DNA of 21,644 bases from Candidatus Thermokryptus sp. (GTDB lineage: Bacteria; Bacteroidota; Ignavibacteria; Kryptoniales; Kryptoniaceae), in NCBI GenBank assembly GCA_028276305.1, contig JAPYWO010000001.1, positions 1-21,644 on the forward strand. Direction: 5' to 3'. Position numbers and translations under genes: made by a program. The notes beneath the pieces were generated by a model. The model was not told the origin of the DNA and did no database searches. It was given only the letters and a program-made list of their open reading frames with translations. How positions within the stretch are numbered: the first letter of the stretch is position 1; every line of letters begins with the position of its first letter. Shown here piece after piece: positions 1-7,549 of the stretch.

Positions 1-530
1 GAGGTAAAGCGTTTAAAGATGTGATTTACAAAAATTTGGGCTATTATGAGTCAAAAGATCAAGCAGAAGCAGCTCTTTACCTTGTGAGAAAATACAGGTT
101 TGTTGATAGCACTCGCATAGGAATCTGGGGTTGGAGCTACGGTGGTTATATGTCAAGTTTAACGCTATTTAAGTTTGGCGATATTTTTAAGCTTGCGGTT
201 GCGGTAGCTCCTGTTACGACTTGGCGACTTTACGATACCATTTACACCGAAAGGTATATGCAAACCCCGGAATTAAATCCAGAGGGATACGAGAATAGTT
301 CGGTTTTAAAGTATGTTGATGGTTTAAAGGGGAAATATCTCGTCATTCACGGGACAACAGATGATAATGTTCATTGGCAAAACACAATACAACTTGTTGA
401 TAAGTTACAAAAAGCAGGAAAACAATTTTGGACGATGTTCTATCCAAACAAGGACCATAGCATCGCTGGGCGTGACACAAGGTATCATCTTTTTACGCTT
501 ATAACGAATTTTATCCTTGAGAATCTGTAA
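1..530 (+). CDS. S9-family serine peptidase (DPP IV / prolyl oligopeptidase type), C-terminal part
   Basis: This is the catalytic end of an alpha/beta-hydrolase peptidase of family S9, which removes dipeptides or cuts after proline in short peptides; the homologues are usually exported. The gene starts before the window: the open frame runs back to base 3 with typical family sequence (GKAFKDVIYKNLG), so the GTG at 21 is not a real start. The nucleophile-elbow serine lies in GWSYGGYM, the catalytic aspartate in TTDDNVHW, and the catalytic histidine in NKDHSI near the end. The catalytic domain therefore looks intact from the elbow onwards. The N-terminal beta-propeller expected for the family is outside the window, so the subfamily cannot be fixed. 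A 61-base gap with a promoter candidate separates it from the next gene. Confidence 0.9.
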   Translation, partial: GKAFKDVIYKNLGYYESKDQAEAALYLVRKYRFVDSTRIGIWGWSYGGYMSSLTLFKFGDIFKLAVAVAPVTTWRLYDTIYTERYMQTPELNPEGYENSSVLKYVDGLKGKYLVIHGTTDDNVHWQNTIQLVDKLQKAGKQFWTMFYPNKDHSIAGRDTRYHLFTLITNFILENL

Positions 531-562
531 TTTGACTGAATTTCTCAAAATTGTTATTTTTC
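531..562 (+). promoter_or_regulatory. candidate Bacteroidetes-type promoter for the 592 operon
   Basis: TTTG at 531-534 and TATTTTTC at 555-562 are separated by 20 bases. The second box matches TAnnTTTG at all but its last position. The consensus for the primary sigma factor of Bacteroidetes is TTTG, 19-21 bases, TAnnTTTG. Transcription would start near 567-570, leaving a leader of roughly 25 bases before the GTG at 592. The gap is AT-rich, so a chance match is possible. Confidence 0.4.
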
Positions 563-591
563 TCTAAATCTTAAAACAAAAGTTTCGCTTT

Positions 592-1701
592 GTGAAAAAG
601 TCGCCTTTATATGAAATACACCTTGACCTTGGAGCGGTTTTCGGCGATTATTTCGGTTGGATGATGCCAAAACATTATGTGAATCCGATTGAGGAATATA
701 AATCCGCTAAAACATCAAGCATAATGATTGATAGGGCTAATGTTGGGAAGTTACGTCTTTGGGGTAAGGATGTAATTGATTTTATGAATAGAATTTCAAC
801 AAACGATTTAAGGGGATTAACACCAGGGACAGGGGCTGTCACTGTCTTAACAGATGAGAAAGGTAAGATGATTGATGTCGTCAACCTTTGCCTTTTGAAG
901 GTTGAAAATGGTCATCAAGAAGCGATTTTATTTTTAAGCCCCGGGTCGGCTGAAGATGTTAAATCTTGGTTTGACAAATTGATAATTATGGACGATGTAA
1001 AATACGAAGACATAACCGACGATTATGTCGTCATCTCCATCTACGGATATGGTGTGAATGAAGTTATCTCCTCTGAATTTAAAGTTGATCACAAGCATTT
1101 CCTTGACATTTCAAAGATGCCTCTTTATAACTTCGTCCGTGGTTTTATAGTTGGAAATGAAGTTTTCATAGTGAGGGTTAATGGATTTTCAACTTTGGGA
1201 TATGATGTCGTTTGCAGAAAAGATGACGCTGTTGCGATTTGGAGGTTGTTGCGAAGTAAAGGTTTAACGGCGGTTGGACACGAGGTTTTTAATGTGTTAA
1301 GGGTTGAAGCCGGTATTCCATCTTTCGGAAGGGAGATAACCAGGGATTACAATCCTCTTGAAGCAAACCTGATCAAATTCGTCAGTTTTTCAAAGGGATG
1401 TTACATCGGGCAGGAAGTTCTGGCAAGGATTGATTCATATAATAAGTTGCAGAAACGCCTTGTTGGCTTTATGATTGAAGATAAGAAAGGAAAGTTAAAA
1501 TTTGACAAAGATGCGATCGTTTTTTCAGATGATGAAGAGGTTGGAAAGGTGACAAGCGTTGTGTATTCGTACGGTTTTCAAAAGTATATCGCTTTGGGAT
1601 ATTTGAAGGTAAAGTTTGCAGTTCAAGGGGAGAAAGTTAAGATTGAGTTTGGAGGCGATAAATATGATGCGGTTGTAATCTTACCTCCGTTTTCGGTTTA
1701 A
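592..1701 (+). CDS. YgfZ/GcvT-like folate-binding protein
   Basis: 369 residues related to the glycine-cleavage T-protein fold. The KGCYIGQE motif near residues 265-272 is the signature of the YgfZ branch, folate-binding proteins that assist assembly or repair of some iron-sulfur enzymes; it is not typical of true GcvT. Bacteroidetes-like genomes often annotate this gene as an aminomethyltransferase, but no other glycine-cleavage genes are nearby, so the YgfZ role is preferred. The start is GTG with no Shine-Dalgarno; the N-terminus (SPLYEIHLDLGAVFGDYFGW) has the expected family form. It is the first gene of a packed plus-strand run, 19 bases before the next gene. The exact substrate is inferred from the family only. 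Confidence 0.85.
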   Translation: MKKSPLYEIHLDLGAVFGDYFGWMMPKHYVNPIEEYKSAKTSSIMIDRANVGKLRLWGKDVIDFMNRISTNDLRGLTPGTGAVTVLTDEKGKMIDVVNLCLLKVENGHQEAILFLSPGSAEDVKSWFDKLIIMDDVKYEDITDDYVVISIYGYGVNEVISSEFKVDHKHFLDISKMPLYNFVRGFIVGNEVFIVRVNGFSTLGYDVVCRKDDAVAIWRLLRSKGLTAVGHEVFNVLRVEAGIPSFGREITRDYNPLEANLIKFVSFSKGCYIGQEVLARIDSYNKLQKRLVGFMIEDKKGKLKFDKDAIVFSDDEEVGKVTSVVYSYGFQKYIALGYLKVKFAVQGEKVKIEFGGDKYDAVVILPPFSV

Positions 1702-1720
1702 AACAAAGAAATGAATCAGC

Positions 1721-2200
1721 ATGGAACAGATAATTGTAAAAGGGCAGACAAAGGACGAAATATATTCTGAACTTTTACCTCAGATAAAATCACTTATTGA
1801 GGATGAGAGCGATTTAATTGCAAACCTTGCCAATGTGACATCTGCATTGAAACAAGCTTTTCCGTCTTTCTCCTGGGTGGGTTTTTATTTGATGAAAGGA
1901 GGGGAGCTTGTCCTTGGACCGTTCCAGGGAAAACTTGCGTGTACGAGGATTAAAATTGGAAGTGGCGTTTGTGGGACAGCAGTTTTAAAGAAAGAGACGA
2001 TTATCGTCCCGGATGTGGAGGAATTCCCTGGGCATATTTATTGCGACCCTGATTCAAGGTCGGAGATTGTTGTCCCGATAATAAAGGATGGAGAGGTTCT
2101 TGGAGTTCTTGACATTGACAGTTATGAATTGGATAATTTTGACGAGACGGACAAGTTTTATCTTGAAAAGCTTGTTGAGATTCTTTTAGGGAAATTTTAA
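1721..2200 (+). CDS. msrC: free methionine-R-sulfoxide reductase (GAF domain)
   Basis: A single GAF domain of 159 residues with the three cysteines of the fRMsr family: C74 (KLACTR), C84 (GVCGTA) and C108 (IYCDPD). Their spacing of 10 and 24 residues is the same as in the E. coli enzyme (C84, C94, C118). The family reduces free, not protein-bound, methionine-R-sulfoxide, using thioredoxin to reset the disulfide. Supporting motifs are FSWVGFYL, GPFQGK and GVLDIDS. The protein is cytosolic, with no signal peptide. The start is ATG with no clear Shine-Dalgarno. The gene sits next to the YgfZ-like protein, which fits a mild oxidative-damage theme for the front of this operon, though that theme is inference. 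Confidence 0.92.
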   Translation: MEQIIVKGQTKDEIYSELLPQIKSLIEDESDLIANLANVTSALKQAFPSFSWVGFYLMKGGELVLGPFQGKLACTRIKIGSGVCGTAVLKKETIIVPDVEEFPGHIYCDPDSRSEIVVPIIKDGEVLGVLDIDSYELDNFDETDKFYLEKLVEILLGKF

Positions 2201-2218
2201 AGAAAATTTTTTAAGAGG

Positions 2219-2950
2219 ATGGAAAAGAAAGTTGCGCTTGTTACTGGTTCTGGGAGACGGCTCGGGCGTCAGATTGCGATTGCTTTAGCTGAAGCTGGGT
2301 TTGATATAGTTGTGAATTATAATCAGTCAAAGGATGAAGCGAAAAAAACACTGCGAAAGGTAGAAGAATTCGGTCGTGAGGCGATAGCCATAAAGGCGGA
2401 TATAACCAACAGCAGGCAAGTCAGGAAGATGGTTGAAAAGGCGATTGAAAAATTTGGTCAAATAGATGTCCTTGTGAATAATGCAGCAATTTTCCCAAAG
2501 CCAGTTAAATTTTGGGAGATAACGGATGAGTTGTGGGATCGTGTGATTGATACTAATTTGAAAGGTCAATTTCTTTGTTCAAGGGAAGTTGTTAAGTATA
2601 TGTTAGAAAGGAAGAAAGGGAAGATTATAAACATCGCTTCGCTTGGTGGTTTACAGGTTTGGACGGAGCACATCGCATATAATGTTGCTAAGGCGGGTTT
2701 GATAATGTTGACGAAGGCGATGGCAAAGGCACTTGCACCTTATATCACTGTTAACGCAATTGCCCCAGGGACTATAATAATTCCAGGTGAAGAAACGGGC
2801 GAAATAAAGCATATACCCGAGCGTAAAATTCCGCTTAAAAGATACGGCAAGCCGTCAGATATAACTGATGTCGTTGTTTTTTTGGCGACGAAAGGGGATT
2901 ACATAACTGGTCAAGTTATAGCTGTTGACGGTGGAAGGTCAATTTTATGA
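2219..2950 (+). CDS. short-chain dehydrogenase/reductase (FabG or pteridine-reductase-like)
   Basis: A 243-residue classical SDR that uses NAD(P)H. The nucleotide-binding motif is TGSGRRLG (residues 9-16), followed by the NNAA motif (VLVNNAAIF), the catalytic serine region (INIASLGG) and YNVAK with the catalytic Tyr and Lys. The arginine in TGxxxRxG resembles pteridine reductases, while many relatives are annotated as 3-oxoacyl-ACP reductase; the sequence alone does not decide between them. No fatty-acid genes are nearby. The length is normal for the family. It ends in a four-base ATGA overlap with the next gene, so the two are probably translationally coupled. Confidence 0.85.
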   Translation: MEKKVALVTGSGRRLGRQIAIALAEAGFDIVVNYNQSKDEAKKTLRKVEEFGREAIAIKADITNSRQVRKMVEKAIEKFGQIDVLVNNAAIFPKPVKFWEITDELWDRVIDTNLKGQFLCSREVVKYMLERKKGKIINIASLGGLQVWTEHIAYNVAKAGLIMLTKAMAKALAPYITVNAIAPGTIIIPGEETGEIKHIPERKIPLKRYGKPSDITDVVVFLATKGDYITGQVIAVDGGRSIL

Positions 2951-3837
2951 TAAACAAAAATTTGAACGAGATGGCAAAAGAGGAAATCAAGGAAGCATTA
3001 AGTTCAAACAAACAACCGATCAAGGCGTATAAAAATTTAAAGTTTCTGAACAGCCCTGATGCAAGGGCTTTGAGGATTTTGGCTGAGTATCTTGAGCCAC
3101 TCTCAAGGTTTAAGAGATATCAAATTGTTGATACGATTGTTTTCTTTGGTTCGGCAAGGACGAAACCGATGAAAGAGGTGAGAGCAAAACTTAAAGAGAT
3201 TGAAAACAGGATAAAAGAATTTGAAACAAAGGGAAAGGATGTTCCTCAGTCGTTGCTTGAAGAGAGAAAGAAAGCGGAGGTTGAACTTTATATGTCAAGA
3301 TATTATGAAGACGCTGTTGAACTTGCCAGATTGATAACTGAGTGGTCAAAAGGGCTTGGCGATGCAAACGGTCGGCGTTTTGTGGTTTGTTCTGGCGGTG
3401 GTCCAGGGATTATGGAAGCAGCAAATAGGGGAGCAGCAAAGGCAAAGGGTATAAGTATAGGACTTAACATAAGTTTGCCCTACGAGCAAAAGCCAAACCC
3501 GTATATCACGAATGAATTGATCTTTGAGTTTCATTATTTCTTTATGAGAAAATTTTGGTTTGTTTATCTTGCAAAGGCGCTTGTTATTTTCCCCGGCGGA
3601 TATGGAACGCTTGATGAATTATTTGAGGTTTTGACGCTTCTTCAAACTGGCAAGATAAAGAAAAAACTTCTTGTTTTAGTTTACGGTACTGAGTATTGGC
3701 GTAAAATCATAAATTTTGATGCGATGGTTGAACATGGTGTCATTGATAAAGATGATTTGAAACTTTTTAAATTTGTTGATACGCCAGTTGAAGCTTTTGA
3801 ATATCTTAAAAATGAATTGACGAAACATTATCTTTGA
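2947..3837 (+). CDS. LOG-family (TIGR00730-like) nucleoside 5'-monophosphate phosphoribohydrolase
   Basis: 296 residues. The LOG signature is present as SGGGPGIMEA (149-158) and PGGYGTLDE (216-224), the nucleotide-binding and catalytic motifs of proteins once annotated as lysine decarboxylases. Characterised members release the base from cytokinin-type or ordinary nucleoside monophosphates. Between the first strand motif (FFGSART, about 66-72) and the core lies a charged, probably coiled-coil insert (about 75-118) that short plant-type LOG proteins lack; with the roughly 55-residue N-terminal extension it explains the larger size. The ATG start lies inside the stop of the SDR gene. The true substrate is unknown. 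Confidence 0.85.
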   Translation: MINKNLNEMAKEEIKEALSSNKQPIKAYKNLKFLNSPDARALRILAEYLEPLSRFKRYQIVDTIVFFGSARTKPMKEVRAKLKEIENRIKEFETKGKDVPQSLLEERKKAEVELYMSRYYEDAVELARLITEWSKGLGDANGRRFVVCSGGGPGIMEAANRGAAKAKGISIGLNISLPYEQKPNPYITNELIFEFHYFFMRKFWFVYLAKALVIFPGGYGTLDELFEVLTLLQTGKIKKKLLVLVYGTEYWRKIINFDAMVEHGVIDKDDLKLFKFVDTPVEAFEYLKNELTKHYL

Positions 3838-4694
3838 GCTCTGAAAGATACATAGTTTCGCTTATAAAACTCCTTGACGATGAAGATTCTTTTGTCGCAA
3901 GAACGGCTTATGAAAAATTGATGTGTCTTGACCCTAGCCATGCCCCGTTGATAAGCAAGTACAGAGAAAATGCAAATCCGAGGTTGAAGGTTTTACTTGA
4001 TGAAGTTATTGATTCGTTGCGCTATAAAGGATACATTGATGCGGTTGTGGATTATTTTAAAAATGATGGTGAAGATTTTGAACAAGGTGCTTTTCTTGTC
4101 GCAAAGTTTGCGTATCCGGATGTGAATTTTAAGAGTTATTCTGAGATTCTTGACCTTATGGCTGTTGATTTGAAAAAGCGACTTTATACAAAGGAAGATA
4201 CGCTTGATGTGATTGAAGCTGTGAATAGGTTTTTCTTTTTTGAGAAAGGTTTCAGAGGCAATTTTGAAAATTATTATGAGCCGGATAACTCTTACATAAA
4301 TCGTGTCATTGACAGAAAGATAGGCATACCGATCACATTATCGCTTGTTTACATTCTTGTTGGCAAGAGGATTAACCTGCCTGTTTATGGGATTGGAATG
4401 CCAGGGCATTTCATCGTAAAGTATGAGTCAAACGGTTTTGAAATTTTCATTGATCCATTTAACGGTGGGAGGTTGATGTCAAGGTCGGAATGCGAAAGGT
4501 TGCTTTCTCAACTCGGGTATGTTCCAAAAGATGATTACTTTAGGCGGGCAACCGCAAAGGAAGTGGTGAAAAGGATGTTTGGAAATCTCGTTCTCGCTTA
4601 TAGAAACAATGGTTATGTTGATAAGGCGAACAAGTTAATTGAGATAATAAAATTGGTTGAAAGTTTTGATGAAAATCTACACGCGCACAGGTGA
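3834..4694 (+). CDS. SirB1 / Transglut_core2 family protein
   Basis: 286 residues. The central block (about 155-215) carries the family pattern IDRKIGIPITLSLVY, GIGMPGHF and FIDPFNGG, typical of SirB1-type proteins with a transglutaminase-like fold and often tetratricopeptide-like helices. Their biochemical activity is not established. The first 60 residues look helical and HEAT-like (LLDDEDSFVARTAYEKL). The start is TTG at 3834, inside a TTGA overlap with the LOG stop codon; no ATG occurs in the first 25 codons and no Shine-Dalgarno is visible. The 3' end overlaps the adenosyltransferase start by 26 bases. Confidence 0.82.
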   Translation: MSSERYIVSLIKLLDDEDSFVARTAYEKLMCLDPSHAPLISKYRENANPRLKVLLDEVIDSLRYKGYIDAVVDYFKNDGEDFEQGAFLVAKFAYPDVNFKSYSEILDLMAVDLKKRLYTKEDTLDVIEAVNRFFFFEKGFRGNFENYYEPDNSYINRVIDRKIGIPITLSLVYILVGKRINLPVYGIGMPGHFIVKYESNGFEIFIDPFNGGRLMSRSECERLLSQLGYVPKDDYFRRATAKEVVKRMFGNLVLAYRNNGYVDKANKLIEIIKLVESFDENLHAHR

Positions 4695-5211
4695 TGATGG
4701 CACAACCTCATTGTTTGGTGGAGTAAGAGTGAAGAAAAACAATGTTAGAGTTGAAGCTTACGGGACGGTTGATGAACTTAACGCTGTGCTTGGTATTGTG
4801 AGAGCTGTTTCAAAGGATGAGAAGATAAATAAGATAATTCAAACAGTTCAAAATCTTTTGTTTACGCTTGGAGCTGACCTTGCTACGCCTTTTGATGTTA
4901 AGAGCCCAAAGTTGAAAAGGATAGGGGATGAAGATATTAAACTTGTTGAGAATTTTATTGATGAGTTGGAAGCAGAACTTGAACCGTTAAAAAATTTTAT
5001 ACTTCCGGGTGGGGTTTTACTCTCATCCGTTTTGCACCTCGCGAGAGCTGTTTGTAGAAGAGCCGAAAGGAGAATAATCTCACTTTCCGAAGTTGAAAAG
5101 ATAAATGAAAAAGTAATCCCCTTTGTAAATCGCCTTTCTGATTTATTTTTTGTCCTTGCAAGATATGCGAACAAAATTGAAGGCGTTGATGATATAAAAT
5201 GGGGTGTTTGA
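4669..5211 (+). CDS. PduO-type cob(I)alamin adenosyltransferase
   Basis: This enzyme moves the adenosyl group of ATP onto cob(I)alamin to make coenzyme B12. The N-terminal ATP-binding motif YTRTGDDGTTSLFGG starts at residue 3, and the C-terminal half has the expected RAVCRRAERR helix. The frame is open back to a TTG at 4657, but the ATG at 4669 gives the standard family start (MKIYTRTGDD) and 180 residues, so I use it. It overlaps the end of the SirB1-like gene by 26 bases and ends three bases before ispE. A BtuF-like protein at 9253 and a microcompartment operon at the window's end are also present. PduO enzymes can serve compartments with B12-dependent diol dehydratases, but no such link is shown here. 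Confidence 0.92.
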   Translation: MKIYTRTGDDGTTSLFGGVRVKKNNVRVEAYGTVDELNAVLGIVRAVSKDEKINKIIQTVQNLLFTLGADLATPFDVKSPKLKRIGDEDIKLVENFIDELEAELEPLKNFILPGGVLLSSVLHLARAVCRRAERRIISLSEVEKINEKVIPFVNRLSDLFFVLARYANKIEGVDDIKWGV

Positions 5212-5214
5212 GAG

Positions 5215-6048
5215 ATGGAAAGTGTCAAGGTTTTATCGCCCGCGAAGATAAATATCGGTTTGAGGGTTCTGAGAAAACGCCCGGACGGGTATCACGATAT
5301 TGAGACGATTTTTCACGAGGTCAAGCTTTTTGATGAGATTGAAGTTGAAATTTCACATAGGATTGAGTTTGAGACGGATTCAAGCGAAGTCCCGTTGGAT
5401 TTTGAAAATTTATGTTTGAGGTCAGCGAGGATTTTTATTGAAAGTTTTGGGATACATTCTGGGGTGAGGATTTTTTTGAAGAAGGTAATTCCAGTTGGAG
5501 CTGGGCTTGGGGGTGGAAGTAGTGATGCTGCTGGTGTTTTGAAAGCACTTAACATTTTGTTTGAAACAGGAGCTGATGAGGATTTCCTCTGCGAGCTTGC
5601 TGGATTGATCGGCTCCGATGTTCCTTTCTTCATACGTGGTGGGACGGCTTATGCCACAGGTCGTGGTGAGATGATTGAACAGCTACAAGTTGATTTTCCT
5701 TATAAAATTGTTTTAGTGTATCCGAATATAAAAATCTCAACCGCCTGGGCTTATGGAAATTTGAAACTGCGAGACCATGCTGGAAAGAGAAGTTTGAAGG
5801 AAATTTTCATTCAATATATCAATTCACCTGAAAATTTGAGGATGGAGATTGAGAACGATTTTGAAGAGCTTGTTTTTTCGCATTATCCCGAGGTAGGGAA
5901 GGTAAAGGCAAAACTTTATGAGCTTGGGGCTTTGTTCTCGCTTATGTCGGGGAGTGGTTCAACTGTATTTGGCTTTTTTGATGAGATAAGGGATGAGGAT
6001 GAGGTTCTTTCGGCGTTTGGTGGTTATCGTGTTTTCATTTTGAGGTGA
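5215..6048 (+). CDS. ispE: 4-diphosphocytidyl-2-C-methyl-D-erythritol kinase
   Basis: A GHMP-family kinase of the non-mevalonate (MEP) isoprenoid pathway that phosphorylates the 2-hydroxyl of CDP-methylerythritol with ATP. K11 lies in PAKINIGLRV, followed by RPDGYHDIETIF. The glycine-rich ATP loop is PVGAGLGGGSSDAAG (93-107), and catalytic Asp135 is in GSDVPFF. The third GHMP motif is LMSGSGSTVFGFF near the C-terminus. The length of 277 residues is close to the usual 280. The ATG start is three bases after the adenosyltransferase stop. The organism therefore makes isoprenoids by the MEP route. It is the last gene before a 71-base gap with a promoter candidate. Confidence 0.95.
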   Translation: MESVKVLSPAKINIGLRVLRKRPDGYHDIETIFHEVKLFDEIEVEISHRIEFETDSSEVPLDFENLCLRSARIFIESFGIHSGVRIFLKKVIPVGAGLGGGSSDAAGVLKALNILFETGADEDFLCELAGLIGSDVPFFIRGGTAYATGRGEMIEQLQVDFPYKIVLVYPNIKISTAWAYGNLKLRDHAGKRSLKEIFIQYINSPENLRMEIENDFEELVFSHYPEVGKVKAKLYELGALFSLMSGSGSTVFGFFDEIRDEDEVLSAFGGYRVFILR

Positions 6049-6050
6049 TG

Positions 6051-6081
6051 TTTGTTGGACTTGAAAAATTTTGTAATTTTA
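6051..6081 (+). promoter_or_regulatory. candidate Bacteroidetes-type promoter for the AMMECR1 operon
   Basis: TTTG at 6051-6054, a 19-base spacer and TAATTTTA at 6074-6081, which matches TAnnTTTG except for the last base. The predicted transcription start near 6087 would leave a leader of about 33 bases before the ATG at 6120. It lies in the only long gap of the plus-strand run, directly after the ispE stop. Confidence 0.4.
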
Positions 6082-6119
6082 ATTAGTTTATTGTTGGAAA
6101 ATTTAATTTTGAGAGTCCG

Positions 6120-6695
6120 ATGAACCTCACCGATGAAGAGAAAATTGAGCTTTTGCGGATTGCCCGCCGATCAATAACAAGCGTCGTAAATGGGGAAGAA
6201 CTTCCGGAAGTTGTGCCGAGCACTGAAAATTTGAAGACGCCATGTGGTGCTTTCGTGACGATAACAATTAACGATAATTTGCGTGGTTGTATTGGATATG
6301 TTGAGGCGGTCAAACCGCTCGCTGAGACAGTCAACGAAGTCGCAGCAAAAGCAGCTCTTGAAGACCCGCGATTCCCACCCGTTGAACCGTATGAGCTTGA
6401 AAATCTTGAAATTGAGATTTCGGTTTTGTCGCCATTGAAACCTGTTAAGTCGGTTGACGAGATAAAAATTGGTGAGCACGGGATAATGATAAAGAAGGGA
6501 TGGAGGCGTGGGCTTCTTCTACCGCAGGTCGCAATTGAGCATAACTTAACAAGAGATGAATTCCTTGAGCACACATGTTTGAAGGCGGGCTTACCTCCGG
6601 ATTGTTGGAAAAGCGAAGGGACGGAAATTTATATCTTCTCTGCGATAATTTTCAAAGAGAGCGATTTCAAACAAAAAATGAGCGAAAAATTATGA
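6120..6695 (+). CDS. AMMECR1-domain protein (AmmeMemoRadiSam component A)
   Basis: 191 residues with the AMMECR1 signature LRGCIGYV (about 57-64), preceded by PCGAFVTI and followed by AALEDPRFPPV. AMMECR1 proteins occur in all domains of life; in bacteria they pair with MEMO1 and often with a radical SAM protein. The invariant Cys in LRGCIG suggests a catalytic or ligand role, but the biochemical function is not settled. The ATG start follows a GAGAG sequence too close to be a normal ribosome site. The stop overlaps the MEMO1 start in ATGA, so the pair is surely co-translated. No radical SAM gene is in this window. Confidence 0.92.
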   Translation: MNLTDEEKIELLRIARRSITSVVNGEELPEVVPSTENLKTPCGAFVTITINDNLRGCIGYVEAVKPLAETVNEVAAKAALEDPRFPPVEPYELENLEIEISVLSPLKPVKSVDEIKIGEHGIMIKKGWRRGLLLPQVAIEHNLTRDEFLEHTCLKAGLPPDCWKSEGTEIYIFSAIIFKESDFKQKMSEKL

Positions 6696-7549
6696 TCAAA
6701 GAAAAAGTCAGACCCCCAGCTGTTGCAGGATTATTTTACCCGGATGTCCCATCAATTTTAAACGCAGAAATTGAAAAGATGTTTGAAAGGTCAGTTGATA
6801 TAGTAGGTGATAAGAAAATCAACGGTGAAATCAAAGGTATAATAGCACCTCACGCGGGCTATATGTATTCGGGTCAAACAGCCGCTGTTGCTTATTCTTT
6901 GCTTCGTGGTAAAAGTTTTGATACTGTTGTCGTTGTTTCGCCAAGTCATAGGGAATATTTTGATGGCATTTCGGTTTATGATGGAAGGGCATACAGAACA
7001 CCACTCGGGGAGATAGAAATTGATGTTGATTTAGCCGAATTGATAGTTGAAAGGGGCAATGGTTTGATTGAATTTTCACCTTACGGGCACAGACAAGAAC
7101 ACGCCATAGAAGTCCATTTGCCATTTCTTCAAAAGTCGCTTGGATATTTTAAACTAATTCCAATTGTTATGGGTGATCAAAAAGCGGATTATTGTTTTCG
7201 GCTTGGCGATATACTTGGGGAGGTCTTGAAAGATAGAAATGTCCTTCTCGTTGCGAGCACAGATCTATCGCATTATTATCCTTACGATATCGCATTGAAG
7301 TTTGATAAGATCGTGATTGATGATGTTGCAGAATTTAGTCCCGAGAAACTTATGGACGACCTTGAACAGCAAAGATGTGAAGCGTGCGGTGGTGGACCAA
7401 CAGTTGCAGTTATGAGCGCAGCTAAAAAACTCGGCGCAAATAAGTCGGAAGTTCTCCATTATTGCAACTCTGGCGATGTCACAGGCGATAAAACCGGCGT
7501 TGTGGGTTATCTTTCAGCTGTCTTATTTAAACAGGTTGGTGTGAATTGA
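6692..7549 (+). CDS. MEMO1-family protein (AmmeMemoRadiSam component B)
   Basis: 285 residues related to extradiol dioxygenases. Motifs are IIAPHAGYMYSG, HRQEHAIEVHLPFLQ, STDLSHYYPYD and CEACGGGPTVA, which carry the conserved His, Asp and Cys residues that form the metal or active site in structures of the family. Human MEMO1 is reported to bind a metal ion; the bacterial role is unknown. The open frame extends 39 codons upstream into AMMECR1, but that part does not look like the family, whereas the ATG at 6692 gives the typical MIKEKVRPPAVAGLFYP start. It ends in a TTGA overlap with the next gene. Confidence 0.92.
   Translation: MIKEKVRPPAVAGLFYPDVPSILNAEIEKMFERSVDIVGDKKINGEIKGIIAPHAGYMYSGQTAAVAYSLLRGKSFDTVVVVSPSHREYFDGISVYDGRAYRTPLGEIEIDVDLAELIVERGNGLIEFSPYGHRQEHAIEVHLPFLQKSLGYFKLIPIVMGDQKADYCFRLGDILGEVLKDRNVLLVASTDLSHYYPYDIALKFDKIVIDDVAEFSPEKLMDDLEQQRCEACGGGPTVAVMSAAKKLGANKSEVLHYCNSGDVTGDKTGVVGYLSAVLFKQVGVN

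Noticed and set aside
4657-4668. TTG start for the adenosyltransferase
   Set aside because: Adds four residues ahead of the standard MKIYTRTGDD start at 4669.
6055-6090. Possible hairpin terminator after ispE
   Set aside because: Only AT-rich short inverted runs (AAAATTTT-like) without a stable GC stem; the same bases fit a promoter better.
6083-6574. Minus-strand frame of 163 codons across AMMECR1
   Set aside because: Serine-rich shadow of the real gene with no recognisable motif.
6575-6691. Upstream extension of the MEMO1 frame by 39 codons
   Set aside because: It lies inside AMMECR1 in another frame and looks unlike the family; ATG 6692 in an ATGA overlap fits.
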